The notes under the pieces are model-generated. The model was not told the DNA's origin. It saw only the letters and a program-made list of their open reading frames with translations, and did not search any database. This document shows, piece by piece, positions 41,989-51,045 of a DNA stretch of 64,000 nucleotides. The position numbers and the translations under genes were made by a program. Position 1 is the first letter of the stretch. Each line of letters opens with the position of its first letter. The stretch is taken from the NCBI GenBank assembly GCA_038322995.1, contig JBBQGM010000008.1:1-64000 (forward strand), in the 5' to 3' direction. The DNA comes from QHXQ01 sp038322995. Lineage in GTDB: Bacteria > Acidobacteriota > Blastocatellia > Pyrinomonadales > Pyrinomonadaceae.

Positions 41989-43299
41989 TTATCTTTCAAG
42001 CACTGAGGCCAACAGCGGGAAGAATTCGGGGAACGAGACGGCGACGCAGTCCGCGCCGACGATCTCCGACTCGCCACGCGCGATCAGCGCGGCGACGGCG
42101 CAGGCCATGGCGATGCGATGATCGCCGTGCGCGTCGAGCCTTGCGCCCGTGAGTTGCACTGGCCCCTTGATGCTGAGGCCGTCCGCATATTCTTCGACCT
42201 CTGCGCCGAGGGCGCGCAGATTCGAGCGCATCGCGCTGATGCGATCTGTCTCTTTCACGCGCAACTCGCCCGCATCCTGAATCGTTAACCCGCCCGCGAG
42301 TTGCGTGCCGAGCACGCAGAGGATCGGCAACTCATCAATCAGCCCTGCGATCACGCTGCCACGCAAGACGTTTGCGCCGGCGCGTGGACTGGCGAGACCG
42401 CCGCGCACGCGCACGTCACCCACCGGTTCGTGCGCCTGCACACGTACATCTGCTATCTCCACCTGTGCGCCGAGCCTGTCGAGGGTGGCGAGCAACTGCG
42501 TGCGCGTCGGGTTCAGCCCGACCGCGCGAATAATTAAATCAGAGCCGGGCAAGAGTGCCGCCGCGACGAGGAAGAACGCGGCCGCGGAGATATCGCCGGG
42601 CACGTGGCAGGCGCGCGCCGCCACGCGCGCGGGGCCGGCGAGCGAGATTGTTTGCGCGCCCGCACCAGCAAGCTTTGTTTGCGTTGTCTCCACTGCGACG
42701 CCGAACCAGCGCAGCAGACGCTCTGTGTGATCGCGGGTCGGCGTGCGTTCGATCAACTCTGTGCGGCCGGCGGCGTTGAGACCAGCGAGCAGGACGCACG
42801 ACTTGACCTGCGCGCTGGCGACCGGCGGCGCGTAAACGATTGCGCGGAGCGGTTGTTGCCCGGCGACGACGAGCGGCGCGCGATCTTCGGCGTGGGCCGC
42901 AATGCGCGCGCCCATCAGGGTGAGCGGTTCGATGATGCGGCGCATCGGACGTGTGTGCAATGATTCGTCGCCTGTGAGCGTCGCAGTGAACGCTTGGCCA
43001 GCGAGCAGTCCGGCGAGCAGGCGCATCGTCGTGCCGCTGTTACCACAATCGAGCGGCGCGGCGGGCGCACGTAACCCCGCGCCCGCGATCTCGATGGTCG
43101 TGTCCTTTCGTGTGACGGTCACGCCCAGTTGTTGCAGACAGGCGAGCGTCGCCGCGCAGTCGGCGCTCGTCGAAAAGTTTTCGATGCGCACCGGTTCGTC
43201 CACGCAGAGTGCGGCCAGCAGGGCCGCGCGATGCGAGATCGATTTGTCGCCCGGCATGCGCAAGTCCCCGCGCACGCGCCGGGCCGGCTGAATCTTCAT
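41989..43299 (-). CDS. aroA: 3-phosphoshikimate 1-carboxyvinyltransferase (EPSP synthase)
   Basis: 436 residues. PGDKSISHRAALLAALC near the N-terminus, GNSGTTMRLLAGLLAGQAFT, PMRRIIEPLTLMGARI, QVKSCVLLAGLNAAGRTELI, PTRDHTERLL, the catalytic Asp region in NVLRGSVIAGLIDELPILCV, RVKETDRISAM, and DHRIAMACAVAA. It transfers the enolpyruvyl group from PEP to shikimate-3-phosphate. It is adjacent to aroK. The glycine of the usual LFLGNAGTA motif reads LDCGNSGTTMR, a common variant. Confidence 0.95.
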   Translation of the reverse strand: MKIQPARRVRGDLRMPGDKSISHRAALLAALCVDEPVRIENFSTSADCAATLACLQQLGVTVTRKDTTIEIAGAGLRAPAAPLDCGNSGTTMRLLAGLLAGQAFTATLTGDESLHTRPMRRIIEPLTLMGARIAAHAEDRAPLVVAGQQPLRAIVYAPPVASAQVKSCVLLAGLNAAGRTELIERTPTRDHTERLLRWFGVAVETTQTKLAGAGAQTISLAGPARVAARACHVPGDISAAAFFLVAAALLPGSDLIIRAVGLNPTRTQLLATLDRLGAQVEIADVRVQAHEPVGDVRVRGGLASPRAGANVLRGSVIAGLIDELPILCVLGTQLAGGLTIQDAGELRVKETDRISAMRSNLRALGAEVEEYADGLSIKGPVQLTGARLDAHGDHRIAMACAVAALIARGESEIVGADCVAVSFPEFFPLLASVLER

Positions 43300-43542
43300 C
43301 CGCCTATCTTAAAGCAAAAGATTGTTCGCGGTCAGTTGGGCAACGGTATCTTCAGCGGGCCGCAACAGCACGCAGACAACGAACAGTTGCCGACGGCCAA
43401 CGGCCGGCCTGACAGTTCTTGACAGTCGCGCGGCGCGCGTGTTACATCGTGCAGGCTTTAACTTACAGGATTGACCGGGGCCGTATAAGCCGGGCCTGAC
43501 CGAAGCGCGCGGGTTGGGCCGCCACGTGCGCGCGTTGCGACT

Positions 43543-43956
43543 GTGACGGATGAAACGACAGAACTGTTGCTGCCCAGCCGCGTCGAGTCAATTGCCGCGG
43601 CCGCAGAGGCGGCCGAAGCGGTCGCCCGGCGCTTGGGCTTGAGCGAAGAGGCCGCCTACGGGCTGGACATGGCCATGCGCGAGGCCGTCACCAACGCCGT
43701 GCTGCACGGTAACAAGCAAGACGCGAATGTGCCGGTCGAGATCATGTTCGCCGCGACGGGCGCGCAATTGGTGGTGACGGTGCGCGACCGCGGCCAAGGG
43801 TTCGATCCGGCCCAGGTGGCTGATCCGACCGACCCGCAGAATCTGCTGAAGGCATCGGGGCGCGGCATCCTCTTCATGCGTTCCTTCATGGACGAAGTCG
43901 AGTGGGCGCGGCATCCCGAAGGCGGCACGGTCGTGCGTATGACGAAGAAGAAATAA
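43543..43956 (+). CDS. Anti-sigma regulatory factor (RsbW/SpoIIAB-type serine kinase)
   Basis: 137 residues from a GTG start at 43543. It is an ATPase of the HATPase_c type: the N-box MAMREAVTNAVLHGNK, a DRGQGFDPAQV stretch, G-box GRGILFMRSFMDEVEW and GGTVVRMTKKK. It should phosphorylate the anti-sigma factor antagonist encoded 103 bp downstream and sequester a stress sigma factor. No sigma gene is visible in the window. A clear Shine-Dalgarno is not present. Core N-, G1- and G2-boxes appear complete. Confidence 0.9.
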   Translation: MTDETTELLLPSRVESIAAAAEAAEAVARRLGLSEEAAYGLDMAMREAVTNAVLHGNKQDANVPVEIMFAATGAQLVVTVRDRGQGFDPAQVADPTDPQNLLKASGRGILFMRSFMDEVEWARHPEGGTVVRMTKKK

Positions 43957-44036
43957 GAGTTTTCAATTGTCAGTTTTCGGTTTGCAGCTTTCGGCTGGCG
44001 ACTGAAAACTGAAAACTCAAAGCTGACAACTGTACA
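43957..44036. repeat. Imperfect palindrome in the RsbW-RsbV spacer
   Basis: The spacer reads gagttttcaattgtcagttt then cggtttgcagctttcggctg, and the second half is actgaaaactgaaaactc plus aaagctgacaactgtaca. The words gttttc/gaaaac, agctttcg/cgaaagct and ttgtcag/ctgacaa pair imperfectly. It is part of the word-like palindrome family. It lies between two cotranscribed genes. Confidence 0.5.
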
Positions 44037-44059
44037 CTTTCCGAAGGAGACTTCCCGCA

Positions 44060-44407
44060 ATGGCTGAACTGAACATTTCCGAACGGCAAGCCGGCGACGT
44101 GACCGTGCTTGACCTCGGCGGCAAGATTACGATTGGCGAGGGCAGCGTGGCCCTGCGCGGCGCGATCCGGCGGCTCATGGAAGAGGGCAAAAAGAAAATC
44201 CTCTTGAATCTGGCGCAGGTGGGCTACGTCGATTCGAGCGGTATCGGCGAACTGGTCTCCAGCTTCACGACGATCAATCGTGATGGCGGCCAGTTAAAGC
44301 TACTCAACCTGACGCAGAAGATTCAAGACTTGCTCGCCATCACCAAACTGCTCACGGTCTTCGACGTGTACGAGGACGAGGCGACCGGGCTCAACAGCTT
44401 CAAATAA
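44060..44407 (+). CDS. STAS-domain anti-sigma factor antagonist (RsbV/SpoIIAA-type)
   Basis: 115 residues behind CCGAAGGAGACTTCCCGCA. STAS fold with MAELNISERQAGDVTVLDLG, GEGSVALRGAIRRLMEEGKK, and the phosphorylatable serine in YVDSSGIGELVSSF. In the cell, dephosphorylated STAS protein binds the anti-sigma kinase and releases sigma. It is cotranscribed with the RsbW-type gene upstream. No regulatory phosphatase (RsbU-like) is in the window. Confidence 0.93.
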   Translation: MAELNISERQAGDVTVLDLGGKITIGEGSVALRGAIRRLMEEGKKKILLNLAQVGYVDSSGIGELVSSFTTINRDGGQLKLLNLTQKIQDLLAITKLLTVFDVYEDEATGLNSFK

Positions 44408-44517
44408 AGCAGTGCTAAGAAGTCCAGAGAGTGCGGAGTCCGGAGAGTCATGCGAGTCAACAGACAATTTCTTTTGACTCGCATGACTCTCTGGACTCTA
44501 TAGACTCGTCACTGCTT
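44407..44517. repeat. Nested perfect-arm palindrome upstream of DUF2062 gene
   Basis: The outer arms aagcagtg (44407-44414) and cactgctt (44510-44517) pair, as do the inner arms gagagtcatgcgagtcaa (44443-44460) and its perfect 18-bp complement (44474-44491), with loop cagacaatttctt. The sequence agtcc/ggact also pairs outside. A poly-T run follows at the right end. It could terminate the STAS transcript, but the DUF2062 start lies only 3 bases downstream. Confidence 0.65.
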
Positions 44518-44520
44518 TTT

Positions 44521-45015
44521 ATGTTTCGCGCCACGTTTCGCCGTCTGCTCGCGCTGGACGATCCGCCCGAACGGACGGCGCTTGCTTTTGCCGTCGGCGT
44601 CTTCATCGCTTTCTCGCCGTTCCTCGGCCTGCACACGCTCCTAGCCACGCTCATCGCGTTCCTCTTTCGCTTCAATAAACTCGCCATCTACACCGGCACG
44701 TTTATCAATAATCCGTTCCTGACGCTCGTGCCCATCACCTTCGCGTCTTATGGCCTGGGCGCACGGTTGCTGGGCCGGCCCGCGCATCTGCCGCGCGGCG
44801 GCCTGGCCTTGCTCAAAGATTCGCACCCGTTAACCGCCGCTTACTGGCACGAGTTGTTCACGCACGGTTGGGACATCCTGTTGCCGTTCGCCGTCGGCGG
44901 CCTCTGCCTCGCGGTTGTTTGTTCGCTGCTGGCCTATCCTGTAACCTTGCATCTGTTGCGCGCCGCACGCAGGCTGCGGACGGAAGGTGGCTTAAAGAAG
45001 CAGGCAGGGCGTTAG
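44521..45015 (+). CDS. DUF2062 membrane protein
   Basis: 164 residues from ATG 44521; an upstream in-frame start at 44431 would run through the palindrome and is not preferred. DUF2062 signature: DPPERTALAFAVGVFIAFSP, FLGLHTLLATLIAFLFRFNK, NNPFLTLVPITFASYGLGAR. Three membrane segments. The family is associated with transport or lipid-linked functions, unknown here. There is no clear ribosome binding site, because the palindrome directly precedes the start. Confidence 0.85.
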   Translation: MFRATFRRLLALDDPPERTALAFAVGVFIAFSPFLGLHTLLATLIAFLFRFNKLAIYTGTFINNPFLTLVPITFASYGLGARLLGRPAHLPRGGLALLKDSHPLTAAYWHELFTHGWDILLPFAVGGLCLAVVCSLLAYPVTLHLLRAARRLRTEGGLKKQAGR

Positions 45016-45147
45016 CGTGCATACGCCCGCCAACGCTAGGGCCACCGAGGCCACTGTTGCCGGTTAATCGGGCGGACAACTTTTGCGGCCCGCGCTTCAT
45101 CACTTATTCGCTTCCGCCACAGCAAGCCGTTTTATTGTTCATAACTC

Positions 45148-47091
45148 ATGGCCAAATATCTTTGCATCGCCGTCGCCGTGCTTTTGCTCGCCCCGACACG
45201 AACGCCGGCCCAAGGCAACAAACCAACAACGGCCGCACCGGCGCGACCCGCTACCGGTTCGCCGCCGCCCGTTGCGCCCGCGCGCCAGCCGCGCGCAGGG
45301 GTGTTCGATCTGTCCGGGTACGGCGTAGAATTCGCGCCCGACGAGCGGCTGATCATTGTGCTCGCGGCGCTCGACGCGGCCGGGTTCGAGCCGACACCGG
45401 GCAAAGCGCCAACCGCCTTCCGCGCGCAGTTGCGCCAAGCGCAAGCGACGCTCGAGCCGGAATTACAACGCCGCCTGCAACGCTTCTACGAGTTGACTAA
45501 ACTACCGGGCCAGGCCACTGCGGCGGCGGAATCGGCGCGCTACGTCTCGCTCGCGTTCGCGTTGGGGCCCGCGCCGGAGTTTGCCGCGCCCGCGCGCACG
45601 GACGATCTCTTCCCCGGCGTCTTGGACGTGCTCGACTTCGCGCCGCTCGTGCGCGAGTTTTATCGCAAGTCCGGCATAGAGGCGCGCATGGCCGGCTACT
45701 TCAGACAGTATCAAGCGGCTGGCGATAGTTTGCGCCCGCTGACCGCCGAGACGGTGCGCGCCACGCTTGCCTTTTTACATACGCGCCCCACGACGAGCGT
45801 GGTGGAAAAGGTTGCGCTCACGAACCCGACGGCCGCGCAGAAGCGGCAGGGCGTCAAGTTCACCTTGCGCGAACGCGAGCGGCGCTTTGTCGTCGTGCCT
45901 GATCTACTCGCCGCGCCCGGTGCGGTCAACCTGCGCGTCGTGCGCGACGATTATTTTCTGGTCATCCCGTTAGGCGGCGATTCGCGCGCCGCCGACCTGC
46001 GCCGCGCCTATCTGCAATTCCTGATCGATCCGCTCGTGCTGCGCAACAACCGCGCTATCGCCGCGCGCCGCGCCGACTTGCGCACACTGCTCGGCGGCCT
46101 GTCCGCACCGGCGGCCAGCGCACAAGCGAACACACCAGCGCAGAACGGCGCAAGCGAAGCCAAACAAGATGAGGAGCGGGAACGATTCATCGAGAGCACA
46201 GGCCCGCGCCGCGATGACGTGTTCACGCCGGTCACGCGCTCGCTCGTCGCCGCGACGGATGTGCAGATGAGCGCGTCGGCGCGGCTGCAAACTTTGACGC
46301 AGGAGACGAGCGCGCGGCTGCAAAAGGCCAACGAGAGCGAGCGTGCGCAGATCACGCAGGAGTTGCAAATGGCGCGGACGGCGGTCGAGGACGAGCGGAC
46401 GGCGCAACTCGCCGACGCCTACGAGCGCGGCGCGGTGCTGGCGTTCTACTTCGCCGAGCAGTTGCGCGATCAAGAATTGGCCGGCTTCGACGTGGGCGAT
46501 CTGTTCGGTGACATGATCACAAACTTCGACGTGGCGCGCGAGGGGCGGCGGCCGGCGGAATATGCGGCAGCGCGGGCGCGGGCAGTCGTCGCCCGGCAGC
46601 AGGCGCAGCAACGGGCGGCGGCGCTCACGGCCGGCGAGAGCGAGCCGGCGTTGGCTCGCCGCGCCCTGCTGGTCAAAAGTCTCGACGACGCGAACGCGTT
46701 GCTGCGAGTGAAAAAATATGATGAAGCGGAGACGCGCTTGAAGACGTTGATGCAGGAGTATCAAAGCGAGCCGCGCGTTTTCTTCGCGCTCGCGCAGGTG
46801 GCGAGCAGTTCCGCGCAGGAGACGTTCGACGAGGCTTTGCGTGGCGAGCGACTGGGGCGTGCGCTCGCCAACTACCGCTTCGCCGTCGAACATGCCGCGC
46901 TCGATAACGACTCCGACCGCGCGCTCGCCTCGCGCGCGCACACGGCGATGGGGCACATTCTCGCCTTTCTTGATCGGCGCGCCGAAGCGTTGCAAGAATT
47001 TGACGCGGCGCTTGGGTTGGGTGATGTAGCGAACGGCGCGTATCGTGAGGCCAAGGAAGCTAGAGACAAATTGCAGTCGCCGCCGATGTGA
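45148..47091 (+). CDS. Secreted protein with C-terminal TPR-like repeats
   Basis: 647 residues. N-terminal signal peptide (KYLCIAVAVLLLAPTRTPAQ) followed by a Pro/Ala-rich linker. The middle (about 50-400) is conserved-looking but unassigned (FDLSGYGVEFAPDERLIIVL). The C-terminus from about 520 has TPR-like helices (ALLVKSLDDANALLRVKKYD, EAETRLKTLMQEYQSEPRVF, AFLDRRAEALQEFDAALGLG). It is exported, perhaps to the periplasm, and would be a protein-protein interaction platform. No enzyme is recognisable. Confidence 0.7.
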   Translation: MAKYLCIAVAVLLLAPTRTPAQGNKPTTAAPARPATGSPPPVAPARQPRAGVFDLSGYGVEFAPDERLIIVLAALDAAGFEPTPGKAPTAFRAQLRQAQATLEPELQRRLQRFYELTKLPGQATAAAESARYVSLAFALGPAPEFAAPARTDDLFPGVLDVLDFAPLVREFYRKSGIEARMAGYFRQYQAAGDSLRPLTAETVRATLAFLHTRPTTSVVEKVALTNPTAAQKRQGVKFTLRERERRFVVVPDLLAAPGAVNLRVVRDDYFLVIPLGGDSRAADLRRAYLQFLIDPLVLRNNRAIAARRADLRTLLGGLSAPAASAQANTPAQNGASEAKQDEERERFIESTGPRRDDVFTPVTRSLVAATDVQMSASARLQTLTQETSARLQKANESERAQITQELQMARTAVEDERTAQLADAYERGAVLAFYFAEQLRDQELAGFDVGDLFGDMITNFDVAREGRRPAEYAAARARAVVARQQAQQRAAALTAGESEPALARRALLVKSLDDANALLRVKKYDEAETRLKTLMQEYQSEPRVFFALAQVASSSAQETFDEALRGERLGRALANYRFAVEHAALDNDSDRALASRAHTAMGHILAFLDRRAEALQEFDAALGLGDVANGAYREAKEARDKLQSPPM

Positions 47092-47180
47092 GGGCGACGG
47101 GAGCGCGCTAACACGGCGAGTACGAAGAAAGGCCCTTGCCGCTTTGAACTTTGCGCGCAAACTGCAAAGTGGAGATAAAT

Positions 47181-47753
47181 GTGACAAGTGCGCCGGCAGT
47201 TTCCCCCCGCAAGGTTCTCGACATCGGCTGCGGCAAACATAAGACGCCGGGCGCAATCGGGCTTGACAACAACCCGCGCACCGCCGCCGACGTGATCCAC
47301 GATCTCGACCGCGTGCCCTATCCGTTCCCCGACAACGAGTTCGATCTGATTATCGCCAATCAAGTGATCGAACATCTGGACAATGTGCTCGCGGTCATCG
47401 CCGAACTGCACCGCATCGCCCGCCCCGGCGCGCTCATTCGCCTCGACACGCCGCACTATTCCGACATCGCGTCTTACACCGACCCGACGCACAAGCATCA
47501 TCTCACGACCGAATCGTTCGCTTACTTCACAGGCCAGCGGCCCGACTTCGATTTCTACAGCAACGTGCGCCTGCGCCCGCGCCTGATCCGCGTGACCATG
47601 CTGAAGCTCTGGCGGGCGCTCGGCTTCGAGTTGCTCGTCAACAGTTGCAACCGCTATCCGGCGTTGCGCTTCATCCGCCGCTTCTGGGAGTCGTACCTCT
47701 GCTACGTCATTCGCGGCAAGACCATCTATTACGAGTTTGAAGTGTTGAAGTGA
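47181..47753 (+). CDS. Class I SAM-dependent methyltransferase
   Basis: 190 residues from GTG 47181 (GTGGAGATAAAT upstream); a TTG at 47151 is possible but less well supported. Motif I VLDIGCGKHKTPGAIGLDNN (residues 12-31), then DVIHDLDRVPYPFPDNEFDL, IIANQVIEHLDNVLAVIAEL, and a TPHYSDIASYTDPTHKHHLT segment with clustered histidines. It belongs to the methyltransferase type 11 group that often modifies polysaccharide or lipid precursors. Full length. Substrate unknown. Confidence 0.82.
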   Translation: MTSAPAVSPRKVLDIGCGKHKTPGAIGLDNNPRTAADVIHDLDRVPYPFPDNEFDLIIANQVIEHLDNVLAVIAELHRIARPGALIRLDTPHYSDIASYTDPTHKHHLTTESFAYFTGQRPDFDFYSNVRLRPRLIRVTMLKLWRALGFELLVNSCNRYPALRFIRRFWESYLCYVIRGKTIYYEFEVLK

Positions 47754-47906
47754 GCGCCGCCGTAGAGGCCGCGCTTATGTTTGACACCCGCCGCGCTGCT
47801 AAGTTATAAGGGCGCGCGAAGCCAGCGCGCAGAAACTTTATGGCCATCAGCCATCGTGCGTTATGCCGTCGAGCGGGCCATTCATTTCATCGCTACCCGA
47901 CAACAC

Positions 47907-48317
47907 ATGCCGCCAGCCAGTATCTTGATCGCAGACGATTACGACGATAACCGTGAGCTATTGCGGCTCACGTTGGAGATGGCGGGGCACGCCGTACACG
48001 AGACGCGCAACGGGCACGAGTGCGTCGCAGCGGCGCGAGCAGCCCCGTTCGCGCTCGTGCTGATCGACATCTCGATGCCGCAACTCGACGGTTGGGGAGC
48101 GCTCCGCGAGTTGCGCGCCGACGAGCGTACACGCCGGCTGCCCTGCATCGCCATCACTGCCTACGCTGCCGAACAGGACAGACAGCGTGCGCTCGCCGCC
48201 GGCTTCGATGCTTTCATCAGCAAGCCATATCACACCAAAGACTTGCTGGAACTGGTCGCGCGCTTATTGGCCGAACAAAGCAGCGTAGCGACCTGCGCGC
48301 CGGAAGCAAACCTGTGA
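47907..48317 (+). CDS. Single-domain response regulator
   Basis: From ATG 47907 the protein is MPPASILIADDYDD and 136 residues in total. An in-frame ATG at 47781 would add a non-homologous stretch, so the shorter start is preferred. Acidic pocket D10-D11, phosphoacceptor D54 in VLIDISMPQLDGW, T84 in AITAYAAEQ, and K106 in FISKPYH. There is no output domain. The stop overlaps the next gene's start as GTGA, so the two are translationally coupled. Confidence 0.85.
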   Translation: MPPASILIADDYDDNRELLRLTLEMAGHAVHETRNGHECVAAARAAPFALVLIDISMPQLDGWGALRELRADERTRRLPCIAITAYAAEQDRQRALAAGFDAFISKPYHTKDLLELVARLLAEQSSVATCAPEANL

Positions 48318-48613
48318 CGAACGAACGAGCCAAACGCGACGACGAAGCGGCCGCCGAGTTGACACCGGGGCGCATCCTCGTCGCGTTCGAGAAATTATTC
48401 GGCGGCGGGCGCGGCGTGCGCAAGTATGCGCGTTCGGGTCTGCGCTACGTCGAACTCGCGAATGAGGCGGTGCTGGTCGAACAGAATCCGCAGAAGGCGA
48501 GCGAGTGGGCCACGTTGGCCCGGAACGGTCATCGGGTCGCGTGGGTCATGCGCGCGGGCGCATATCTGGCGCGCGTCGTTGACGGGGCCGTCACCATGCT
48601 CGCGCCAGACTAA
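48314..48613 (+). CDS. Hypothetical protein translationally coupled to the response regulator
   Basis: The frame starts at GTG 48314, overlapping the response-regulator stop (GTGA), and encodes 99 residues (MTNERAKRDDEAAAELTPGR, ILVAFEKLFGGGRGVRKYAR, LRYVELANEAVLVEQNPQKA, GAYLARVVDGAVTMLAPD). It is a small soluble alpha/beta-type protein with no recognised family. The overlap suggests it is a partner of the receiver domain. Confidence 0.65.
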   Translation: MTNERAKRDDEAAAELTPGRILVAFEKLFGGGRGVRKYARSGLRYVELANEAVLVEQNPQKASEWATLARNGHRVAWVMRAGAYLARVVDGAVTMLAPD

Positions 48614-48726
48614 AGCAGAGCGCGCAGGTGCGAAAGTAAACCGCGCCGGACGGGAAGAAAAGTTGTAATGGGTGTAAAATACAGTTCGCTACTAGCTAAC
48701 TAAACGTTTGCAGGGAGAGTAACAGT

Positions 48727-48960
48727 ATGCCGAAATTGCGTGGCGCATTGGCGACGCCGGAAGTGAAAGAAGAATGGTCGCGCGCTTACGAAATCTATCT
48801 GCGGGCCCAGGGCAACCCGTATGATAAAAAGCAAGACCGCGCCGATCGCATTGATTTCGTGGCCCACACGATGAAACTGACACGCAAGCAGGCCAAACGT
48901 CGTGTCCGCAACTACGAAGCGTGGCAGCGCAACATCAAGAAGGGCTTGGTCACGCCCTAG
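48727..48960 (+). CDS. Hypothetical 77-residue basic protein
   Basis: ATG 48727 has a good Shine-Dalgarno (GCAGGGAGAGTAAC). The protein MPKLRGALATPEVKEEWSRA, YEIYLRAQGNPYDKKQDRAD is basic and helical (KLTRKQAKRRVRNYEAWQRN). No cysteine motif or family is recognised. It is isolated, with a MITE-free spacer before a convergent ABC operon. Confidence 0.65.
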   Translation: MPKLRGALATPEVKEEWSRAYEIYLRAQGNPYDKKQDRADRIDFVAHTMKLTRKQAKRRVRNYEAWQRNIKKGLVTP

Positions 48961-49062
48961 CCATGCGGCAACATCCAGGCCGCGGAGTACGCTAGCAACG
49001 TTCTCCGCGGCCTACTTGCGTCTGTTATCGCTCGCCCGGTGGGCCAGCAGTGTTAGTCCGCT

Positions 49063-49890
49063 TCAGCCCGTCCGCTTCAACTTACCCGTCCGCTTGGCCC
49101 ATTGCTCCACACGCCCAAAGACGAAGAGGCCGAACGGGATTAGCACGACGCCCATAACGAGCAGCACCATTAGTTCCGGCAGTACGGCCGTGAGCGGTGC
49201 GCCGTGCAGTTGCTCTACATTCACGCCGTCGCCTTCGATGCCGATCAACTTGCGACAGGCCGTGAGCGCGTAAGTCGCGGGCGAAGCGTAAGCGAGCGGT
49301 TGCAGCCAACGCGGCAGCACTGCGACCGGATAGTACACGCCTGAGACGAGCAGCAGGATGCCCTGAAAAATGTTCGTCGCCTCCGCCCCACGCTCCGGGC
49401 TAAAGACCGGCAGCGTCGCCGCCATCAAGCCCAAGCCGATAAACGCCAGACTGCTCACCGTCAGCACGACCGCCAGCCCCGCCACGTTCGCGCCGCTCAG
49501 CTTGAGATCGATCAGCAGCCACAAGCCCACCAACACGACGATCATGCGCACGATGCTGTAGCCCACGGCGAACAGACTCACGCCCAGCAAATGTACGAGC
49601 CGCGAGACGGGAGCCATGAACGTGTATTCGAGCGTGCCCTCCCAACGCTCATACGTGATCGAGTTGGCGATCTCATTAAAGAGCACGGAGAGAAAACCCC
49701 AGAGCAGCACGCCGATCAGGAGCGTCAGCGTCAACCGCCGGTCATGCGCCGCGACGCCGATGAACGCAATCGTGGCCGAGTTCACCACGGCGTAGAACGT
49801 GAAGACGACGACCCATGACATGTAGCGCCGCGTCAAATGATAATCGCGGAAGAAGAACGCGTAAGCTTGTCTGACTACCTGTTCCATCAC
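49063..49890 (-). CDS. ABC-2-type transporter permease
   Basis: 275 residues, six membrane helices. FRDYHLTRRYMSWVVVFTFY near the N-terminus, RLTLTLLIGVLLWGFLSVLF, a conserved EWEGTLEYTFMAP-type loop (YERWEGTLEYTFMAPVSRLV), LQGILLLVSGVYYPVAVLP-like sequence and the terminal VLIPFGLFVFGRVEQWAKRT. It forms an exporter with the ATPase encoded 2 bp upstream. The substrate is unknown (drug, lipid or polysaccharide). Confidence 0.88.
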   Translation of the reverse strand: MMEQVVRQAYAFFFRDYHLTRRYMSWVVVFTFYAVVNSATIAFIGVAAHDRRLTLTLLIGVLLWGFLSVLFNEIANSITYERWEGTLEYTFMAPVSRLVHLLGVSLFAVGYSIVRMIVVLVGLWLLIDLKLSGANVAGLAVVLTVSSLAFIGLGLMAATLPVFSPERGAEATNIFQGILLLVSGVYYPVAVLPRWLQPLAYASPATYALTACRKLIGIEGDGVNVEQLHGAPLTAVLPELMVLLVMGVVLIPFGLFVFGRVEQWAKRTGKLKRTG

Positions 49891-49892
49891 GT

Positions 49893-50774
49893 TTACTCCA
49901 TCAACTCTGGCGCGCCCGCCTCCGGCATTGTCGTTGCGCCGGCCGTCGCCGCTGGTTTGGCCTGTTCGCGCGCCGCCGCCGCTTTCCCATTCGCCCCATC
50001 CTCCAACGACTCGCCCGCGAGCGCGATGAAAGCATCATCGAGCGACGCCGCGCCGGCCTTTTGTTTCAACTCGGCGGCCGTACCTTCCGCGATCAAACTA
50101 CCTTTGGCGAGGAAGCCGATGCGAGCGCAGAGTCGTTCGGTCTCGGCCATGTCGTGCGAGGTCAAAAGGATCGTCGTGCCCTCTGTGCGGCGCAACTCTT
50201 CGAGGAACGTCTGCACGTCGCGTTTGCTCTTCGGATCAAGTCCGGTCGTCGGCTCGTCGAGCAACAAAAGCGGCGGATTGATCAAGAGCGCGCGGGTGAT
50301 GGCCACCTTCTGTTGCAGGCCGCGACTCAGCTCTTCGAGCGGATCGGTGAACCGCTCGCCCTCTAATCCAAGCTGTTCGAGAATCGCCAACGCGCGCCGT
50401 TCGGCCGCGCGCCCATCGAGACCGTAGAGATAGGCCGAGTACAACAGGTTCTCGCGCGCCGACAGTTTTTTGTAGAACGCGGCGTCCACGCTGACGCGCC
50501 CGATCTGCTGCCGGATCAACTGTTCCCCGCCGGGCAATTGATGGCCAAGAATCCGCACCTCGCCGCCATCGGGCGTGAGCAACGTCGCAAGCACGCGGAT
50601 CAGCGTTGACTTGCCCGACCCGTTCGGCCCGAGCAATCCGTAGGTCTCGCCCAACGCGACCTCGAACGACACGTCCTTGAGCGCATGCACCGACGTGGCC
50701 CGCAGGCGCAGGAAGCCTTTACGCTTATGGAAATATTTTTGTAAATGGCGGACAGAGATACCCAGACTAGTCAT
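49893..50774 (-). CDS. ABC transporter ATP-binding protein
   Basis: 293 residues. Walker A GPNGSGKSTLIRVLATLL, Q-loop VRILGHQLPGGEQLIRQQIG, signature LSRGLQQKVAITRALLINPP, Walker B LLLLDEPTTGLDP and the D-loop and switch His (LTSHDMAETERLC). It powers the adjacent permease. A predicted hairpin (gccgacc/ggtcggc) about 15 bp upstream of the start could be regulatory. The C-terminus carries a long low-complexity tail after the nucleotide-binding domain. Confidence 0.95.
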   Translation of the reverse strand: MTSLGISVRHLQKYFHKRKGFLRLRATSVHALKDVSFEVALGETYGLLGPNGSGKSTLIRVLATLLTPDGGEVRILGHQLPGGEQLIRQQIGRVSVDAAFYKKLSARENLLYSAYLYGLDGRAAERRALAILEQLGLEGERFTDPLEELSRGLQQKVAITRALLINPPLLLLDEPTTGLDPKSKRDVQTFLEELRRTEGTTILLTSHDMAETERLCARIGFLAKGSLIAEGTAAELKQKAGAASLDDAFIALAGESLEDGANGKAAAAREQAKPAATAGATTMPEAGAPELME

Positions 50775-50788
50775 GTCAATACACTCCC

Positions 50789-50808
50789 GCCGACCCTGTA
50801 CGGTCGGC
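50789..50808. promoter_or_regulatory. Short perfect palindrome upstream of the ABC operon
   Basis: gccgacc (50789-50795) and ggtcggc (50802-50808) flank a 6-base loop, 15 bp upstream of the ATPase start. It may be an operator or an RNA hairpin. No T run follows. Spacing to the start is unusually close for a terminator. Confidence 0.35.
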
Positions 50809-51045
50809 TAGCCGCTTTCCAAAATTGGAAATGAAAGAGAGAACGAGGCGGACTGCCCCGGCGCTGCGGTTGGCCTCTAACTTAGGCCATGAAGATGCGT
50901 AACATGAGTAACATCGTAATCACCTGCTGACTAACTTATGCCCTGAAGATACGGCGGCGGCGCGTATTTGGCAAGCTGATTCCCGCGCGCTGTAAGCACA
51001 AGTTCATTGCTCAACGACGCGGGCAGCAAAAAGTTCTAGCTAAAT

